DNA of 6,196 nucleotides, taken from positions 1-6,196 of the forward strand of contig JALZUY010000320.1 of assembly GCA_023301395.1 (NCBI GenBank), given 5' to 3'. How positions within the stretch are numbered: position 1 is the first letter of the stretch; each line of letters opens with the position of its first letter. Positions 4,711-6,196 of the stretch are shown here, in pieces. Both the position numbers and the translations under genes were made by a program. Source of the DNA: Nonlabens sp. GTDB lineage: Bacteria > Bacteroidota > Bacteroidia > Flavobacteriales > Flavobacteriaceae. Below the pieces are notes generated by a model. The model made no database searches. It worked only from the letters and a program-made list of their open reading frames with translations, and was not told the origin of the DNA.

Positions 4711-6196
4711 TTGAGAGTCCTTATTCTTTTATTTTTTATTCTGTGCAATTTTTGTTTTGCACAACAACCAGTTTCTATCCATTTAACAGAAAAGGATGGA
4801 TTACCTGACAAAGAGTTTTATGGCGTTGTAGAAGATAGTAAAGGTTTTCTATGGTTTGCTGGTAATAAAGGTCTTACCAGGTTTGATGGTAAAAATTATA
4901 AGACTTTTAATCATTTAGAGAAGCGCGGTCTTTCTGTTTTTGAAATTCATGTGGACACGCAAGACCGCATATGGTGCGTTAATATTTCTGGACAAATTTT
5001 TTATGTGCAGAATGATGAGATGATCCTTTTTAAAGATTTAAAAAATGATCTTAAAGGAAACTTACCAGAACTAGCTATTTATGATAATCAGCTGGTAGTA
5101 AGCTGTCATTTAATTGTAAAAGTATTTGATTTGCCCTCTGGTTTTGAACTAGTAGATTATAAAACTACTGATGCAGATATTTCTATAAATCCTCTGATTA
5201 TAGAAGACGAAGTTGTTTTCACTTATAAAAATGACTTTTACACTTTAAAAGATAAAACGCCCATACTTCATAACAAATTACCTAAAAGCTTGATTGCTTT
5301 TAATAACGAAGACCGCATGAAAGAGGTAGTATGCTATTTAGGAAATGATCAAAGCATTATTCTTTTTCAAAATAGTAACACAAATGAAGTTTTCATAGAC
5401 TTTTCAGATCAAGGAACTTGGAAAAAATTAAGAAGTCCTGCACAGTTGGATGGTTATAACATAACTCATATAAGTAAACTTGATGGAGATATCTGGTTCT
5501 GTACCTCAGATGGGATATTTATTATGCAGCTTCAAAACAATGAATTGGTTTACAAAAGAAGGCTGCTACCTTCTATTTTTACTACAAATGTGATTAAGGA
5601 TCGTGATAATAATTACTGGGTGACCACCACGTCAGATGGTATATTTGTTTTTCCTAATATCTATATAGAATCTATTTCACTACCTGATCAAACTGGAGAT
5701 CCCAGAGCACTTGCAATAGATAATAAAGAAGCCCTATTTATAGGTACCTCTATAGGAAAAGCCTTTCAGTATAACAATTCTACTAAAACAATTGAAAACT
5801 TAAAGATCGAGGGAAATAGAGCCGTAAGCGAGATTATCTATGATCCTTTTAGGGATCAAAAAACATTTTTACAAGATATCAAAGTAACTACTTTAAATAG
5901 CGAAAATGAATCTGTGAAAAAACTTATAAATTATGGAACAGTTAAAAAAGCTTTTTTAAAATCGGCAGATAGTATTGTTTTAGTAAGCTCTAATACAGCA
6001 GCAGTCGTAAGTTATAATTCCACTGAATCTAAAGAAGAAAGTGATAATAACGTAGTTCATTATAAAAAGAGAGGTTACACATGCTATTATGATAAAAACA
6101 CCGACCATAAATATTTTGCATTAGTTGATGAACTTGTAAAAGTAGCCTCAAATGGAAAGCGCAGTGTTTTACTAAAACAAAACGGCACAAATGTAC
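4711..6196 (+). CDS. Two-component regulator propeller (Reg_prop) sensor protein, N-terminal part
   Basis: The open frame begins after a stop at 4699-4701 and runs off the window, giving 495 residues of a larger protein. The proposed TTG start yields a clean Sec signal peptide: M-R, a hydrophobic core, then FCFA|QQ with cleavage after about residue 17. No lipobox is seen. The mature part is a periplasmic beta-propeller. Its first blade, GLPDKEFYGVVEDSKG (30-45) then LWFAGNKGLTRFDG (47-60), is a textbook Reg_prop repeat. Weaker blades follow at about 77-97 (DTQDRIW), 251-270 (DGDIWFCTSDGIF), 291-314 (DRDNNYWVTTTSDGIFVF) and 331-350 (FIGTSIG). In Bacteroidetes such propellers, usually followed by a Y_Y_Y domain and a membrane helix, feed histidine kinase, hybrid two-component, LytTR or LuxR-type HTH outputs. 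The output lies beyond the window, so kinase versus transcription factor is unknown. The first in-frame ATG is over 300 bases downstream, inside the propeller, so TTG is preferred. The ligand is unknown. Confidence 0.8.
   Translation, partial: MRVLILLFFILCNFCFAQQPVSIHLTEKDGLPDKEFYGVVEDSKGFLWFAGNKGLTRFDGKNYKTFNHLEKRGLSVFEIHVDTQDRIWCVNISGQIFYVQNDEMILFKDLKNDLKGNLPELAIYDNQLVVSCHLIVKVFDLPSGFELVDYKTTDADISINPLIIEDEVVFTYKNDFYTLKDKTPILHNKLPKSLIAFNNEDRMKEVVCYLGNDQSIILFQNSNTNEVFIDFSDQGTWKKLRSPAQLDGYNITHISKLDGDIWFCTSDGIFIMQLQNNELVYKRRLLPSIFTTNVIKDRDNNYWVTTTSDGIFVFPNIYIESISLPDQTGDPRALAIDNKEALFIGTSIGKAFQYNNSTKTIENLKIEGNRAVSEIIYDPFRDQKTFLQDIKVTTLNSENESVKKLINYGTVKKAFLKSADSIVLVSSNTAAVVSYNSTESKEESDNNVVHYKKRGYTCYYDKNTDHKYFALVDELVKVASNGKRSVLLKQNGTNV

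Noticed and set aside
4744..4764. Cysteines 12 and 15 of the propeller protein as a lipoprotein lipobox
   Set aside because: The residues before each cysteine (FIL-C and CNF-C) do not fit L-[AS]-[GA]-C; FA|QQ fits ordinary signal peptidase I cleavage better.
1..6196. CRISPR arrays, insertion sequences, tRNA or rRNA genes
   Set aside because: No regularly spaced repeats, no transposase or terminal inverted repeats, and no tRNA- or rRNA-like structure was seen; base composition and codon use look uniform across the window.

Overview
The window reads as ordinary chromosome of a low-GC marine-type member of the Bacteroidetes, most likely Flavobacteriaceae. Supporting signs are AT-rich codon use, genes packed a few bases apart with mostly no Shine-Dalgarno sequence, a Kdo/WaaP-type kinase, a fused nucleotidyltransferase-HD CCA enzyme, and a secreted-propeller (Reg_prop) sensor. 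The genus cannot be fixed from the sequence alone.

Left part (1-1455, minus strand): a two-gene cell-envelope operon. A lipopolysaccharide-kinase-family protein (1455-685) is followed, with a 4-base ATGA overlap, by a GT-A-like glycosyltransferase (688 to beyond position 1) whose C-terminus lies outside the window. Both are expected to act at the inner membrane/cytoplasm on LPS core or a related surface glycan.

Middle (about 1500-4539, plus strand): a divergently transcribed, tightly packed run of three genes. A polysaccharide pyruvyl transferase family protein is followed after 11 bases by a TsaC/YrdC-type threonylcarbamoyl-AMP synthase, and after 7 more bases by a CCA tRNA nucleotidyltransferase with an HD domain. 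The first gene belongs functionally with the leftward envelope genes. The next two are both tRNA maturation enzymes (t6A37 modification; 3' CCA addition or repair). A strong hairpin just after the CCA gene probably ends the unit.

Right part (4540-6196, plus strand): a 171-base non-coding gap with two inverted repeats, then the N-terminal 495 residues of a signal-peptide-bearing beta-propeller sensor protein that runs off the right edge. It has no usable ATG near its 5' end and appears to start with TTG at 4711.

I found no mobile element, CRISPR array, rRNA, tRNA or phage gene, and no convincing evidence of a wholly new system. The more notable points are the envelope-gene cluster, the basic N-terminal tail of the TsaC-like protein, the tsaC-cca pairing, the TTG start of the propeller sensor and the structured gap before it.
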